64,000 bases of DNA from Devosia sp. Root413D1 (GTDB lineage Bacteria; Pseudomonadota; Alphaproteobacteria; Rhizobiales; Devosiaceae): assembly GCF_001425235.1 (NCBI RefSeq), contig NZ_LMEA01000001.1, positions 1-64,000 on the forward strand, written 5' to 3'. Below the pieces are notes generated by a model. The model was not told the origin of the DNA, made no database searches, and saw only the letters and a list, made by a program, of their open reading frames with translations. This document shows, piece by piece, positions 45,786 to 54,819 of this stretch. Each line of letters opens with the position of its first letter. Position 1 is the first letter of the stretch. A program made the position numbers and the translations under genes.

Positions 45786-46618
45786 TGCGCACTCTCGATT
45801 TTCAGGCGGCAGGCGTTTCGCCGCCAATGGAAACACTGGATAAAGCGTTAGGTCCGGGCAACGAACTCAAGGGACGGCCACGAACACTTATTGAGCGTCT
45901 CTTCGAGCGGTATCTCAAGTGCCTTGGAAGACCGGACTTGGTTCGAAAGTCCCGCTACTTTTCTGGAGCGCCCGGAAAGCCGATCGAGACCGCCTACCGC
46001 CAGACATACAAAGGTAAACGAATTTACGGGGTTCGACAGAGCTTGCAGAAGCTCGTCGGCAATCGCTGCCCTAGTTGCGGAGGCTCAAGACCTACCGAGC
46101 TAGATCATCATCTTGCTAAGACCGACTATCCCGAGTTCTCAGTATTGCCGATCAATCTGGTACCGTACTGCGGCGGGTGCAACGGGAAGAAATCAGATCG
46201 GCAAGTTGCCGATCCAGAGAAGGCCTTCATACACCCGTATCTCGACATAGTCCCGGACGTCCCATACCTGACTGTAGCCATTCAACAGAACGCTTCGGTG
46301 ACCGCCCAGATCGCCTTTGATGCGAATGCAGCGCTGGGCAGCGACCTACTTAAGAAGCGAATGGCCCATCAGTTCGAAACCGTCGATGTGCCAACCCAGC
46401 TTGCGTCTGAGATCGTTGAGTTCCTCGAAGAGCACGCTGACAACATTGCGGGCGCAGGTTTGCCAGATGGCGCCCCCGTGTCGAGCTATCTTGCTTCGAC
46501 CGCTGACAGAGTGGCAGCACGACTTGGTCATTCCTTTTGGAAGGTTGCCATCCTGAGGGCGTTGGCGGCCGACGCAGTCTTTTGTGCTGGCGGCTACAAG
46601 GCGCTGCTCAAACCTTAG
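45785..46618 (+). CDS. HNH endonuclease, Septu PtuB-like
   Basis: 277 residues. The HNH/zinc module is complete: Cys95-Cys98 (CPSC), Asp107-His108-His109 (ELDHHLAK), Asn124 (LPINLVPYC), and Cys129-Cys132 (CGGCNGKK). Such nucleases pair with PtuA-type ATPases and cut nucleic acid when the complex is activated by phage. Translation is coupled to the ATPase (1-nt overlap). The ~130 residues after the HNH core are unassigned and helical. Confidence 0.82.
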   Translation: MRTLDFQAAGVSPPMETLDKALGPGNELKGRPRTLIERLFERYLKCLGRPDLVRKSRYFSGAPGKPIETAYRQTYKGKRIYGVRQSLQKLVGNRCPSCGGSRPTELDHHLAKTDYPEFSVLPINLVPYCGGCNGKKSDRQVADPEKAFIHPYLDIVPDVPYLTVAIQQNASVTAQIAFDANAALGSDLLKKRMAHQFETVDVPTQLASEIVEFLEEHADNIAGAGLPDGAPVSSYLASTADRVAARLGHSFWKVAILRALAADAVFCAGGYKALLKP

Positions 46619-46642
46619 AGCGCGGCAACCTTTGAGCGCGGC

Positions 46643-46757
46643 GTCTCAATGGGGCGGGGTCTTACGGGATCAGCAATTAGCTCGAATAGCTGTCCCACAT
46701 GAATGTCTCATTGCCTTTTGCGTGCATGTCTCTATACTTCTAAGAGTTCATTGAGAC
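46643..46757. promoter_or_regulatory. Candidate recombinase (res-like) site
   Basis: GTCTCAATG at 46643-46651 and its reverse complement CATTGAGAC at 46749-46757, with a third related copy GTCTCATTG at 46705-46713. They lie in the gap just upstream of the serine recombinase gene, where resolvases commonly have their binding sites. Confidence 0.4.
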
Positions 46758-46769
46758 AAGAAGTGACCT

Positions 46770-47342
46770 ATGGCACTTGTGGGGTATGCACGAACTAGTA
46801 CGGCGGAACAGGTCGCTGGGCTGGAGGCCCAAATTCGGGACCTGCGCGCTGCAGGAGTTCAGGAAAATGAGCTTTTCGTGGAGCAGGTGTCTTCCGTCGG
46901 TCAACGCGGCAAACTGTCAGACGCAGTGCGCTTCCTACGGAGAGGTGACACCTTTGTGGTCACCAAGCTCGACAGGTTGGCTCGCTCAGTCGTCAACCTT
47001 CAGGAAATTTTGGACGATCTAGCCGAGAAGGAAGTTGCACTTCGTATCTTAGATTTCGGAGGCGGGGTTGCCGACACGGGTTCGGCTCAAGGCAAACTGA
47101 TGCTGAACATCTTCGCATCAATAGCCCAGTTTGAGCGGGAGATAATGCTGGAACGTCAGCGCGAGGGCATCGCCAAAGCCAAGGCTGACAAGAAGTACAA
47201 GGGCCGCGCCCCCACGGCGAAGCGGAAGTCGGACGATGTGCTCAGGATGTCCAAGGAGGGCATCGGCGCGTCCGAGATCGCTAAGCGTTGCGGCATTGGC
47301 CGAGCGTCCGTCTACCGAATACTAAAGGAAGGGGCCGCCTAG
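46770..47342 (+). CDS. Serine recombinase (resolvase/invertase family)
   Basis: 190 residues with the catalytic Ser10 (GYARTSTAEQ), the conserved RLARSVVNLQEIL and the long E helix (LMLNIFASIAQFEREIMLERQREGI). A C-terminal helix-turn-helix follows (IGASEIAKRCGIGRASVYRIL). Size and layout fit Tn3-type resolvases or DNA invertases. No transposase lies nearby, so resolution or inversion within the island is likely its job. Confidence 0.93.
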   Translation: MALVGYARTSTAEQVAGLEAQIRDLRAAGVQENELFVEQVSSVGQRGKLSDAVRFLRRGDTFVVTKLDRLARSVVNLQEILDDLAEKEVALRILDFGGGVADTGSAQGKLMLNIFASIAQFEREIMLERQREGIAKAKADKKYKGRAPTAKRKSDDVLRMSKEGIGASEIAKRCGIGRASVYRILKEGAA

Positions 47343-47421
47343 CGCCGTCGGGCTGCCAAGCCTTTCTAAACGAACGATCGTGCATAAGAGAACCATCGTG
47401 TTCTCAGAAAATCGTCTAGCT

Positions 47422-48204
47422 ATGACCGTCGCCCAGCATGTGAAGGATGCCGTCAACCTGACGGCCACGAAGTTGAAGGAAAAGTACCCCGAAACTTACG
47501 ATAGCTGGCGCAACATGAAGCAGCGCGCCAAGGACGAAGGTACCCCGGTTCACCCGGATTTCGAGGACTTCGATAGCTTCTTGGTCCACATGGGTCCCCG
47601 CCCTAGCCGGAAGCACACCGTGGACCGCAAAGATTACGGCGACCCCGAGTACTCCCCTGAAAAATGTCATTGGCTCGACAAGGCAGGGCAGGCCAACAAT
47701 CGGTCAACTACCCTATGGCTTACGGTGCAGGGAGAGACGAAGTCCCTCATGGACTGGGCCATCGCCACCACTCAGAAGCCGGACACGCTGCGGAGCCGCC
47801 TGAAAAAGCGATGGACGCACGACGAAGTCGTCTACGGCAAGAAGTCCCGCAATCGAGAGCCCAGCGCTGCCGTAACACCACACAAGAGCCAGTTTCCGTG
47901 GCTGTCGCCTGAACGGGCGGCCAAGTACGAAAGGGGCTATCGGGATCACACCGAGGGCCTGAGCCCCCGACCCACCCCATATGAGTACTACCTTCGCCGG
48001 CTCACGAACGCGTTGCGGCGACTAGAGATGGACATCACTTACTATCGCGACCTCCTGCGGGTTCCCGAGCTTACCGATCCTCTGCTCCCCCAGCCGACCC
48101 CTGAGGACATACTCCCCAAGATTGAGTGGATGGAACAACAGAGAGACCGGTTCACTGCCGAGATAGAGCAGGCTCATAGTTTTCAAGTCCGGAAGGCTGA
48201 TTGA
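47422..48204 (+). CDS. Phage-type DNA-binding/HNH-related protein
   Basis: 260 residues from ATG 47422. A GTG at 47380 is also in frame. The core is YDSWRNMKQRAKDEG, then MGPRPSRKHTVDRKDYGDPEYSPEKCHW and QANNRST. This is the motif chain of small phage HNH/AP2-like proteins (SWxxMxxRC, GxRPxxxxxLDRIDNxGxYxPxNCRW, QxxNRR). Here the zinc-type cysteines are reduced to one, so nuclease activity is doubtful. The C-terminal ~110 residues are unassigned with a coiled-coil-like end. Confidence 0.65.
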   Translation: MTVAQHVKDAVNLTATKLKEKYPETYDSWRNMKQRAKDEGTPVHPDFEDFDSFLVHMGPRPSRKHTVDRKDYGDPEYSPEKCHWLDKAGQANNRSTTLWLTVQGETKSLMDWAIATTQKPDTLRSRLKKRWTHDEVVYGKKSRNREPSAAVTPHKSQFPWLSPERAAKYERGYRDHTEGLSPRPTPYEYYLRRLTNALRRLEMDITYYRDLLRVPELTDPLLPQPTPEDILPKIEWMEQQRDRFTAEIEQAHSFQVRKAD

Positions 48205-48257
48205 TCCTAGGGACCATCAAGCCGGGGCCAATTTGGCGCCACGGCAGGTGTACGTAA

Positions 48258-48608
48258 ATGCGAGTGACCGTCAGACTGCTCTCACTTGTGGAGCGGGAGC
48301 GACGGGTAATGGTCGGCCGAAGAACCAACTTGAAGTATGAGCCCAAGCTCACGTGGGAGCAGGTCAGCGCCATTCGGCGGGACTATCGCTGGCACTCACG
48401 GGAGGCTGGATGCGCAGCGCTGGCCAAACGGTACGGCGTAAGTACCAACACCATCCACAAGATCATTCGAGGCAAGGTTTGGCGTGTGCGGACCGGCGAC
48501 GGCAACCAGTCCCTACCCCAACTGCGCAGACCTAGCTGGAAAGCTCTTGCCGTTGTGGATCAGAAGATCGACGGACATCTCGCGGCCCTGATGCGGCTGG
48601 TTCAGTAA
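48258..48608 (+). CDS. Small helix-turn-helix protein (NUMOD-like)
   Basis: 116 residues. The helix-turn-helix segment is LAKRYGVSTNTIHKIIRGKVW. It is preceded by LTWEQVSAIRRDYRWHSREA, a combination found in phage DNA-binding modules attached to homing endonucleases. Here it is a stand-alone basic protein. An ATG at 48309 is an alternative start. It follows the HNH-related gene in the same direction by 53 bp. Confidence 0.65.
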   Translation: MRVTVRLLSLVERERRVMVGRRTNLKYEPKLTWEQVSAIRRDYRWHSREAGCAALAKRYGVSTNTIHKIIRGKVWRVRTGDGNQSLPQLRRPSWKALAVVDQKIDGHLAALMRLVQ

Positions 48609-48740
48609 ATTGCAAAATCACCCCGCAGGGGGGCCATTGCAATTGGGCCTACAACTCGCGGAAAATGCTGACCTGCAATAGGAGTTTCCTTCGAGGTCGC
48701 GTCTCGTGACACACTGCTAACACATTGATTTTGCATCATA

Positions 48741-49319
48741 ATGTCTATGAGAGAGACATTCTGGATGCTGGAAAAACTGGGGCGGGTGCGGTTGTCCGAG
48801 CACTTCTACCTCCGCCAGTTCCTCTACTCTGAGATTGGCGCAGCGTTTGGCATACCGAATGTGCCGGACCACCCAGACCTAGCGATTGAGACAGGCACAC
48901 GCCTCTGTCAGGACGTGCTGGAGCCACTTCAACGACTGGTCGGCCCCATCGTGATCCGATCGGGATTTCGATCGGCTCGATTGAACGCTTTCGGTGCCAA
49001 GCACCGGCTCAAGTGTGCAGCGAATGTCAAAAACTACGCCCGCCACATCTGGGACCATCCTGATGCCGATGGCCACAAGGGTGCCGCTGCCTGCATCGTT
49101 GCACCCCGGTTCAACGACCTCCATTCCGGCATCAGCGGTAAGACCGCACTCGCCGAAGTCATAGACGCTCGCATCGACTACCACGCACTGGTGTTCTTCA
49201 CCCACAACGCGTTTACGATCGGGTGGCACGAGCGACCAGTTCGAAGCATCCGTCCCAGTCATCTCGATCCGCGCCAGACGTCAGCGCAGGAAAGCGTAGA
49301 TGACGCGTCACCTCCCTAG
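48741..49319 (+). CDS. Peptidase M15-like (hedgehog-fold) protein
   Basis: 192 residues. The opening RLSEHFYLRQFLYSEIG, followed by LEPLQRLVGPIVIRSGFRSARLNAFG, matches the N-terminal region of M15-type D-Ala-D-Ala peptidase-like proteins. KNYARHIWDHPDADGHKGAAA may replace the metal-site HxxGxAxD segment (here H-x-WD-x-PDADGHKG), and HALVFFTHNAFTIGWHE could supply the C-terminal histidine. The motif is not canonical, so enzymatic activity is uncertain. The 132-bp gap upstream is bounded by a 10-bp inverted repeat (TGCAAAATCA at 48611, TGATTTTGCA at 48726). Confidence 0.6.
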   Translation: MSMRETFWMLEKLGRVRLSEHFYLRQFLYSEIGAAFGIPNVPDHPDLAIETGTRLCQDVLEPLQRLVGPIVIRSGFRSARLNAFGAKHRLKCAANVKNYARHIWDHPDADGHKGAAACIVAPRFNDLHSGISGKTALAEVIDARIDYHALVFFTHNAFTIGWHERPVRSIRPSHLDPRQTSAQESVDDASPP

Positions 49320-49648
49320 TCCGCCCGAACCACCACACGGGCCAATTCGAGACACAGGGCGAGTTGCCGGTCGGACATCTGACGAGCCAGCGTGAGCAGT
49401 TCGGCAAGGGCCTTCTCCTGCTTTGGCGTTGCACCCTGCCCTTCGAAATCGAAGAAGTCCCGGAGCGGTACGCCCAGCACCCTTGCCAGCCCCTCCAGTG
49501 TCTCAAGATTGGGAAGGCTTATGCCGCGCTCAATCGCAGAGATTGTGTCGATACTGCGCTCAAGCTTCGCGGCAAGTTCACTCTGGGAGAGACCCTGCCC
49601 CCTCCGCGCCGCCCTAACCCTAAGTCCAACCCGCTCACGAATGTCCAT
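49316..49648 (-). CDS. XRE-family transcriptional regulator
   Basis: 110 residues with a textbook N-terminal Cro/CI helix-turn-helix (VGLRVRAARRGQGLSQSELAAKLERSIDTISAIERGISLPNLETLEGLARVLGV). A short C-terminal helical tail follows. Convergent with the M15-like gene (4-bp overlap at the stops). It could be the island's control regulator. Its own promoter faces the gene at 49820. Confidence 0.93.
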   Translation of the reverse strand: MDIRERVGLRVRAARRGQGLSQSELAAKLERSIDTISAIERGISLPNLETLEGLARVLGVPLRDFFDFEGQGATPKQEKALAELLTLARQMSDRQLALCLELARVVVRAD

Positions 49649-49819
49649 GCCGCAGTTTGGCTACGGATCGTTGGGACGAAATGGGGGTAGACTACGGTTT
49701 TTTGGATGCTACCGTATCAGCGCTACGACTATGATTTAGCTTTCGTGGGCAAGGGCTTGTGGTGCCGAACGCCGCAGGAGCCCACCCTCGCCGAATTGCG
49801 CACAAACTCTTGGGAAGCC

Positions 49820-50830
49820 ATGTCAACAGCCCTCGCCGTACTCACACTCATTTTGATCGTCGCCTTCATCTTCGGCATCGCCCTCGGTCTGTTCTTTCGA
49901 GGACGCAGGAAACGCGGCTGGCTGATTGCCGCAGGGAGCTTCGTCGCCTTCGTGGCAACCTTCAACGTTTCCATGTCCGTCGTGGATCGCGAGGCTGTAG
50001 ATCAGGGGTTCCTCAGTGCGTCTGACAGGAGTGCGGCGAAAGCGGCCGGTTACTCTGATCCCGCGACTTGGCAAACGAAGCGCGCCGAGGTCGCTTCCGC
50101 ATCGGAGAAGAAGTCCGAACCGGTGGCCCCCACCGAGATCGAGCAGGAGATCACCGAAGTGGTCGCGGTGGCAGCGAGCAAGTTTGGGACCGACGCGCTG
50201 TCGGCCTATTGCGACGGGTACCACAAGACGATCGCCGTCATTCGCGAGGCCGACGACAAGTTTGGCATCGAAGGCACCGACGAGAAGATGGACTGGATCA
50301 ATGAACGAGATGAAGCGATCGGCAGGCAGACAGAGAAGGCCATTGGCGTTCCTGCCACGGAGTGGCTGGCGATCGCCAGCGCGGAGCGATGGGACCAACG
50401 CTGCGAGGGACTAGCGCGCGGCTGGCTGCTGATTGAAGACGCCGACCTTCTTGCTGCCGGGGATGGGGACGCCCACGTGGTCACGCGCGCCCTTCAGGCG
50501 GCGTATGAAGGCAAGGTCAAAGCGGGTTCCGGTCTGCCGTTCTCCAGATACCGCTCTGCGACCTGCAACTGGAAGGAACTTGAAGGGTACCACTTCGCCG
50601 CGTGCACGCTGACCGGAGGGCAGAACGGCTTCAGGAGCGATCCGTACCTCTTTTTCGTCGGCAGCAAGGCTGGTGCCCCAGTGATCGTTCCTCTCGACAA
50701 CGATCACATGACTGAGCCGTCCTATCGCGACATCGACACAAACAAGACGGTGGTGCCGGTGGGCTGGTATGTGGGTCCCCAACCCTTCATCCCTGTACCG
50801 TACACTCAGATAAGGGCCCTGTTTGAGTAG
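49820..50830 (+). CDS. Membrane-anchored hypothetical protein of the island
   Basis: 336 residues from ATG 49820. The open frame starts at 49706 but the signal-like segment begins here. Two transmembrane helices lie close together (LAVLTLILIVAFIFGIALGLFF and GWLIAAGSFVAFVATFNVSM). A large, probably periplasmic, acidic domain follows, with four cysteines (SAYCDGY, DQRCEGLA, ATCNWKE, AACTLTGG). No enzyme family recognised. Possibly a sensor or exclusion protein. Confidence 0.6.
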   Translation: MSTALAVLTLILIVAFIFGIALGLFFRGRRKRGWLIAAGSFVAFVATFNVSMSVVDREAVDQGFLSASDRSAAKAAGYSDPATWQTKRAEVASASEKKSEPVAPTEIEQEITEVVAVAASKFGTDALSAYCDGYHKTIAVIREADDKFGIEGTDEKMDWINERDEAIGRQTEKAIGVPATEWLAIASAERWDQRCEGLARGWLLIEDADLLAAGDGDAHVVTRALQAAYEGKVKAGSGLPFSRYRSATCNWKELEGYHFAACTLTGGQNGFRSDPYLFFVGSKAGAPVIVPLDNDHMTEPSYRDIDTNKTVVPVGWYVGPQPFIPVPYTQIRALFE

Positions 50831-50848
50831 GTAACGCTGAGCCGACAA

Positions 50849-51232
50849 ATGTCCGAAAACGTCGAGACATGGAAAGCCCGGCTCACAGGCACGCCAAGCC
50901 TCATGCTGGGTTGGTCAACGGCGGAGGGGAAGGGAAACGAGCTTTCCTACCTCTTGCTGCCGGTCGAGTTCATAGCTCCGCGCGGTAGGAGTGTTCCGGG
51001 CGTCCTGTCGATCTTTGCAACAGATGTGCTGGATGCGGCGGATGCTGGACTGATCGCAGATGGCCCCGGTCCGGGGAAGACGGCAACTATCGCTACGACC
51101 CGAGCGCAGTTCTCAGACTTGGTGGGGTTTGTTCAAGCTGGTCGAGTTGGCGACTTTCAATTGCATGCGCAGAACCCCCGTGGGCGGGAGCGCCAACTCG
51201 TTAGCTGGTCGGTTGCAATTGCCTTGCGGTAG
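50849..51232 (+). CDS. Island hypothetical protein
   Basis: 127 residues, soluble, beginning MSENVETWKARLTGTPSLMLG. Near the end, LVSWSVAIALR resembles a beta strand of a small alpha/beta domain. It starts 18 bp after the membrane protein's stop. No family is recognised. Confidence 0.55.
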   Translation: MSENVETWKARLTGTPSLMLGWSTAEGKGNELSYLLLPVEFIAPRGRSVPGVLSIFATDVLDAADAGLIADGPGPGKTATIATTRAQFSDLVGFVQAGRVGDFQLHAQNPRGRERQLVSWSVAIALR

Positions 51233-51291
51233 GCCCTCGGCCATAGCAGGTGCGCAAACGCCGCCTATAGATCTATGCAACCACCCGTGGC

Positions 51292-52962
51292 ATGGTCTAT
51301 GCCTGCTTCGGAAAGAACGCGGGGGCGAGGCGGTTGCGAGCCATTGATGTGTATTCGGGTGTCGGCGGCTGGTCTCTGGGCCTGCGCCTTGCCGGTATCG
51401 ATGTTGTCACCTCGTACGAATGGAGAGAACACGCCAACACGACCAACCGAGAGAACAACCTTCATCCCACCGCCACAGTAGATGTTAGAACCGTTGACCT
51501 AACCTCCCTTCCCGCTGGCATTGACATCGTAGTGGGGAGCCCGCCCTGCACCCAATTTTCTCTCTCGAACCGAGGAGGCCAAGGAGACATTGGTGATGGG
51601 TTGGTGGACGTTCGGCGCTTCTTCGAAATTGTCGAGGCTACGAACTGCCGATACTGGGTCATGGAAAACGTCCCTCGGCTCGCCTCAATCATTCGTCAGG
51701 AGCTAGCACCCAAGGGGCGACTGGCGCGGTTCGGCCGATTGCGCCATGACATTCGCGTCTTCGACCTAAATGAGTTTGGGCTACCGCAGAAGCGGCAACG
51801 ATGCCTAGTCGGCAACATCGACTTTGACCTACTCTCAACATACGCGGGAAGGCTGCCGGCACGAACGCTCGGCGATGTCGTTGCGGCGCTAGCTCAGGAC
51901 CCAGTAAAGGATCCCCTGTACGGCGTCTCGGTAGCGAGGGCTTCGCTGAGGGACCACGTTCAAGAAGCCCCCCTCGACGCCGAGGAAATGCGGATCAACC
52001 GGGCCGCTAAGCGGTTGCATACGATCTATAACGCGATGCCCTTTCCTGACCGGCTAGATCGCCCATCGAGAACAGTCACTGCGACGTGCACCCGCGTCTC
52101 ACGTGAGAGCATCGTCATTCAGGACGGCTCCGCTGGCACACATAGGCGCCTCACGTTGCGTGAGAAGGCGTCCTTGCAAGGATTTCCCATTACCTTCCAG
52201 TTCTTCGCGGATCGCCACGCCCACAAGGCGGAGATGATCGGAAATGCGATGCCACCACCTTTCGCCTATCTGATCGGAAAGGCGATCTGCGGCGTTCCCG
52301 CCCTGTCGCTTGTTCCCGTCTCAGACCATAGTGAAAAGCTTGCCCTACCCACCGCCGCGCCGCCGCAGACGTCGCCGGAAACAAGTGGCAGGAAGTACAG
52401 CCTAGACCGACGCTTCCGGTTCGCTATTCCCTCGCTCCACTTGAAGAGCGGTGTTCGCTTTGAACTCAGGAATTACACCTTCAGGGAGCCTTGGTTTTGG
52501 GCGATGGAGTTCTACTTTGGGAGTTCCAAGCACATACACAGCATTGCAATGTCCTCCGACGTGCTCGGGCCCCTCCTGCCAGCCGGAACCGACGGACTGA
52601 CGCTGGCACTCGCTACAATTCGCAGCGACATTTCAGCGATGGACATCGATCGCATGCAATCGGTGTGGAGCCGTAAGGGGCCCGGAGGCACTTGGCCGTT
52701 CGCCCTTCTGGACTACCTCTCGGATGCGGCCGAGACCCTGCACGACTTAACCAGCGCTACACCGGATGGACTGTCTCTCAAGGCGATTGAAGACGTTCTC
52801 TGCCGACAGTTTGGGAGCACGTTTGGAAAACTCGTAGGGATCGAGAAACTTCGGCGAAATGCCCAGAGAGTGCACGCCGGATTGATACTGGGTTCAACGG
52901 TCAATGACCTGCTGGTCCCCTCGATCGCACCCATGGAGCAGAACCAAGCTCAACGAGCATAG
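51292..52962 (+). CDS. DNA cytosine-5 methyltransferase with C-terminal extension
   Basis: 556 residues. C5-methylase motifs in order: motif I DVYSGVGGWSLGLRLAG (19-35), motif IV with the catalytic Cys86 (VGSPPCTQFS), motif VI ENVPRL (125-130), motif VIII QKRQR (166-170), then RPSRTVTATCTR and IGNAMPPPFAYLIGKAI (IX-X). About 190 residues follow motif X (RFAIPSLHLKSGVRFELRNY onward), an extension not found in ordinary Dcm-type enzymes. The gene converges on the HNH-helicase operon with only 6 bp between the stops, so this is probably the modification arm of that system. Confidence 0.93.
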   Translation: MVYACFGKNAGARRLRAIDVYSGVGGWSLGLRLAGIDVVTSYEWREHANTTNRENNLHPTATVDVRTVDLTSLPAGIDIVVGSPPCTQFSLSNRGGQGDIGDGLVDVRRFFEIVEATNCRYWVMENVPRLASIIRQELAPKGRLARFGRLRHDIRVFDLNEFGLPQKRQRCLVGNIDFDLLSTYAGRLPARTLGDVVAALAQDPVKDPLYGVSVARASLRDHVQEAPLDAEEMRINRAAKRLHTIYNAMPFPDRLDRPSRTVTATCTRVSRESIVIQDGSAGTHRRLTLREKASLQGFPITFQFFADRHAHKAEMIGNAMPPPFAYLIGKAICGVPALSLVPVSDHSEKLALPTAAPPQTSPETSGRKYSLDRRFRFAIPSLHLKSGVRFELRNYTFREPWFWAMEFYFGSSKHIHSIAMSSDVLGPLLPAGTDGLTLALATIRSDISAMDIDRMQSVWSRKGPGGTWPFALLDYLSDAAETLHDLTSATPDGLSLKAIEDVLCRQFGSTFGKLVGIEKLRRNAQRVHAGLILGSTVNDLLVPSIAPMEQNQAQRA

Positions 52963-52968
52963 ACGCGC

Positions 52969-54819
52969 CTAGCTCTCCCCAGTGAAAATCTTCTTCACTT
53001 TGCCCCAAGTTTCCTCGGGAAGCTGCCGCATGATCTTCAGCATCTTGGCATCGCCGCTAGCGAGGATTTGCCTCCGAACGGTGCCTGCCATTGCTTCCCC
53101 CTCTTGAACGTCGTCTTCGTCAATGTCCATGCCGCGAGAGATCGCGCCAAGCCGGAGCGCTTCGTCCAGCGTCAACGTGAACTCGGTCGCAAAACTGTGT
53201 CCACAGTGCTGACACTGCTTGGCACTGAGTTGATTGAGACCACCGCAGTCCGGGCAGGGCTTGAACTGCTGCGGCCGCTTCGGGAACTCGTGCCCACACG
53301 CCTCGCACGTGGTGGCGGCAAGCGGAGCCTCGGTTTCGCAGATCGGACACTTTTTGGTCCTCGCGGGCCCTTCGTCCTTCAGCGCCTTGGGGGACATCTC
53401 GTCTTCGACACGACGAGCATATTCCTCCAGTGTGTTGAACGATGGCATCACAACGTACGCACGGGTGTCATCGTCGGGGCCAGCCGACCGCACGACACGG
53501 CCGATGCCTTGTCGAAAGGCGAGTTCGGTCAAAGCATACGGGAGGTAAATCAGAACCCGCAGACGTGCAATGTCCACCCCTTCGCTGATCATAGCGACGG
53601 ATACTAGCCATCGCTTTTCAGTGTGACGAAACCCATCGATCTTGTTCTCCACGTTCGGCGTATTGTGGTGAACGAGCACGGGCCTTTCACCCTCGATCCG
53701 TTCGATCAAATCGACCATGTACTCTGCGACGTCGATGGACGGAGCAATCACCAGCCCACCTGCCGTAGGCATGCGATAGCGCAAGTCGCTCAACTTCTCG
53801 CTGGCCCATTGAACCATCGTGCCCTGATAACCATCGACCCTTGGCAGCGTCGTCCCGACGTCGTACTGCGGCGTGCACGCCAGCCGATAAAAGTTCAGAG
53901 CCCGCTGTAGGCCGGGTATTCGCTTAAGGGTGGGCGTTAGCTCGGTTTCGCTCTGGCCAGAAACCAAAACCTTCTCGCCATCTTCAAGATCGACTGTGAA
54001 CTTGCCCTCGTGCCTATGGAAGGTCGCTGGGCGGCAATAGTCCAGATCAACAGCCTCACCGTAGGTTAGGGTGTAGGTTCCACCCTCGGGAAAGTCGATC
54101 GCCCCAGCGTCATCGTAGGCAAGCCACAGCGACTTCTGGCGATCAGACCTGATGGGTGTCCCGGTGAGAATGAGGACATACTTGGCCTCCGAAAAGGCAC
54201 CCGCCGCTCCCACACCCCAAGCTGCCTCTACGGCTGCATGATGATGCTCGTCACAGATGACGAGAACCCGAGAGTTGCTGCAGAGGGCTTGGAAGGCATC
54301 CTGAAGGCTCTGCACCGCCGCCCACGTGGCACACACGTCAAGATCGACCTGCTCGTCTGCGCCCGTTACTCGGGCCATGAACCGGCCTGTTACTTGGTGA
54401 AAATCCTTAGCCCACTGGCGGACCACCTCCACTCGGGGCGCGATGACAACCACACGATCGATTAGCCCCATGTCAATGAGGCTCTTGGCAATCACGCAAG
54501 CCGCAATCGTCTTGCCCGCCCCCGGCGCGGCGTTGATCAGGAAGTGCCGGTCTGTAGCATCCTCGACCAACCACTTTAGCGCTTGCTGCCGAGCTTTGCT
54601 CTGCCATTCGCGTAGTTGCATTACGGCTGATCCCTTCTTGCTATTGCAGTCGGAACATAGGGCCTGCCCATTCAAAATGAGCGTCGGGCCGCCCTTCGAA
54701 AAAGGGAGTACGTGATCAGCATGAAAACTCCTGCCGATCTTCCTGCCACATATGGCGCACTTTCCCCCACCCGTCAGCCAAAGGATAAATCTCTGACGCT
54801 TAGAGAATAGCCGCCTCAC
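52969..54819 (-). CDS. HNH-SF2 helicase-zinc ribbon fusion protein
   Basis: 616 residues with three parts. The N-terminal HNH nuclease has Cys21-Cys24, Asp35-His36 (HADHVLPFSKGG), Asn50, and Cys55-Cys58 (CSDCNSKKG). An SF2 helicase follows: Walker A APGAGKT at 98-104, DEHH at 190-193, TGTPIR at 219-224, and motif VI FRQGIGRVVR. Two CxxC-x(11)-CxxC zinc ribbons come next (about 491-540), then a helical tail. It combines duplex unwinding and cutting in one chain. It is the last gene of a three-gene operon (4-bp overlap with the preceding stop) and faces a C5 methyltransferase. Confidence 0.92.
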   Translation of the reverse strand: MRRLFSKRQRFILWLTGGGKCAICGRKIGRSFHADHVLPFSKGGPTLILNGQALCSDCNSKKGSAVMQLREWQSKARQQALKWLVEDATDRHFLINAAPGAGKTIAACVIAKSLIDMGLIDRVVVIAPRVEVVRQWAKDFHQVTGRFMARVTGADEQVDLDVCATWAAVQSLQDAFQALCSNSRVLVICDEHHHAAVEAAWGVGAAGAFSEAKYVLILTGTPIRSDRQKSLWLAYDDAGAIDFPEGGTYTLTYGEAVDLDYCRPATFHRHEGKFTVDLEDGEKVLVSGQSETELTPTLKRIPGLQRALNFYRLACTPQYDVGTTLPRVDGYQGTMVQWASEKLSDLRYRMPTAGGLVIAPSIDVAEYMVDLIERIEGERPVLVHHNTPNVENKIDGFRHTEKRWLVSVAMISEGVDIARLRVLIYLPYALTELAFRQGIGRVVRSAGPDDDTRAYVVMPSFNTLEEYARRVEDEMSPKALKDEGPARTKKCPICETEAPLAATTCEACGHEFPKRPQQFKPCPDCGGLNQLSAKQCQHCGHSFATEFTLTLDEALRLGAISRGMDIDEDDVQEGEAMAGTVRRQILASGDAKMLKIMRQLPEETWGKVKKIFTGES

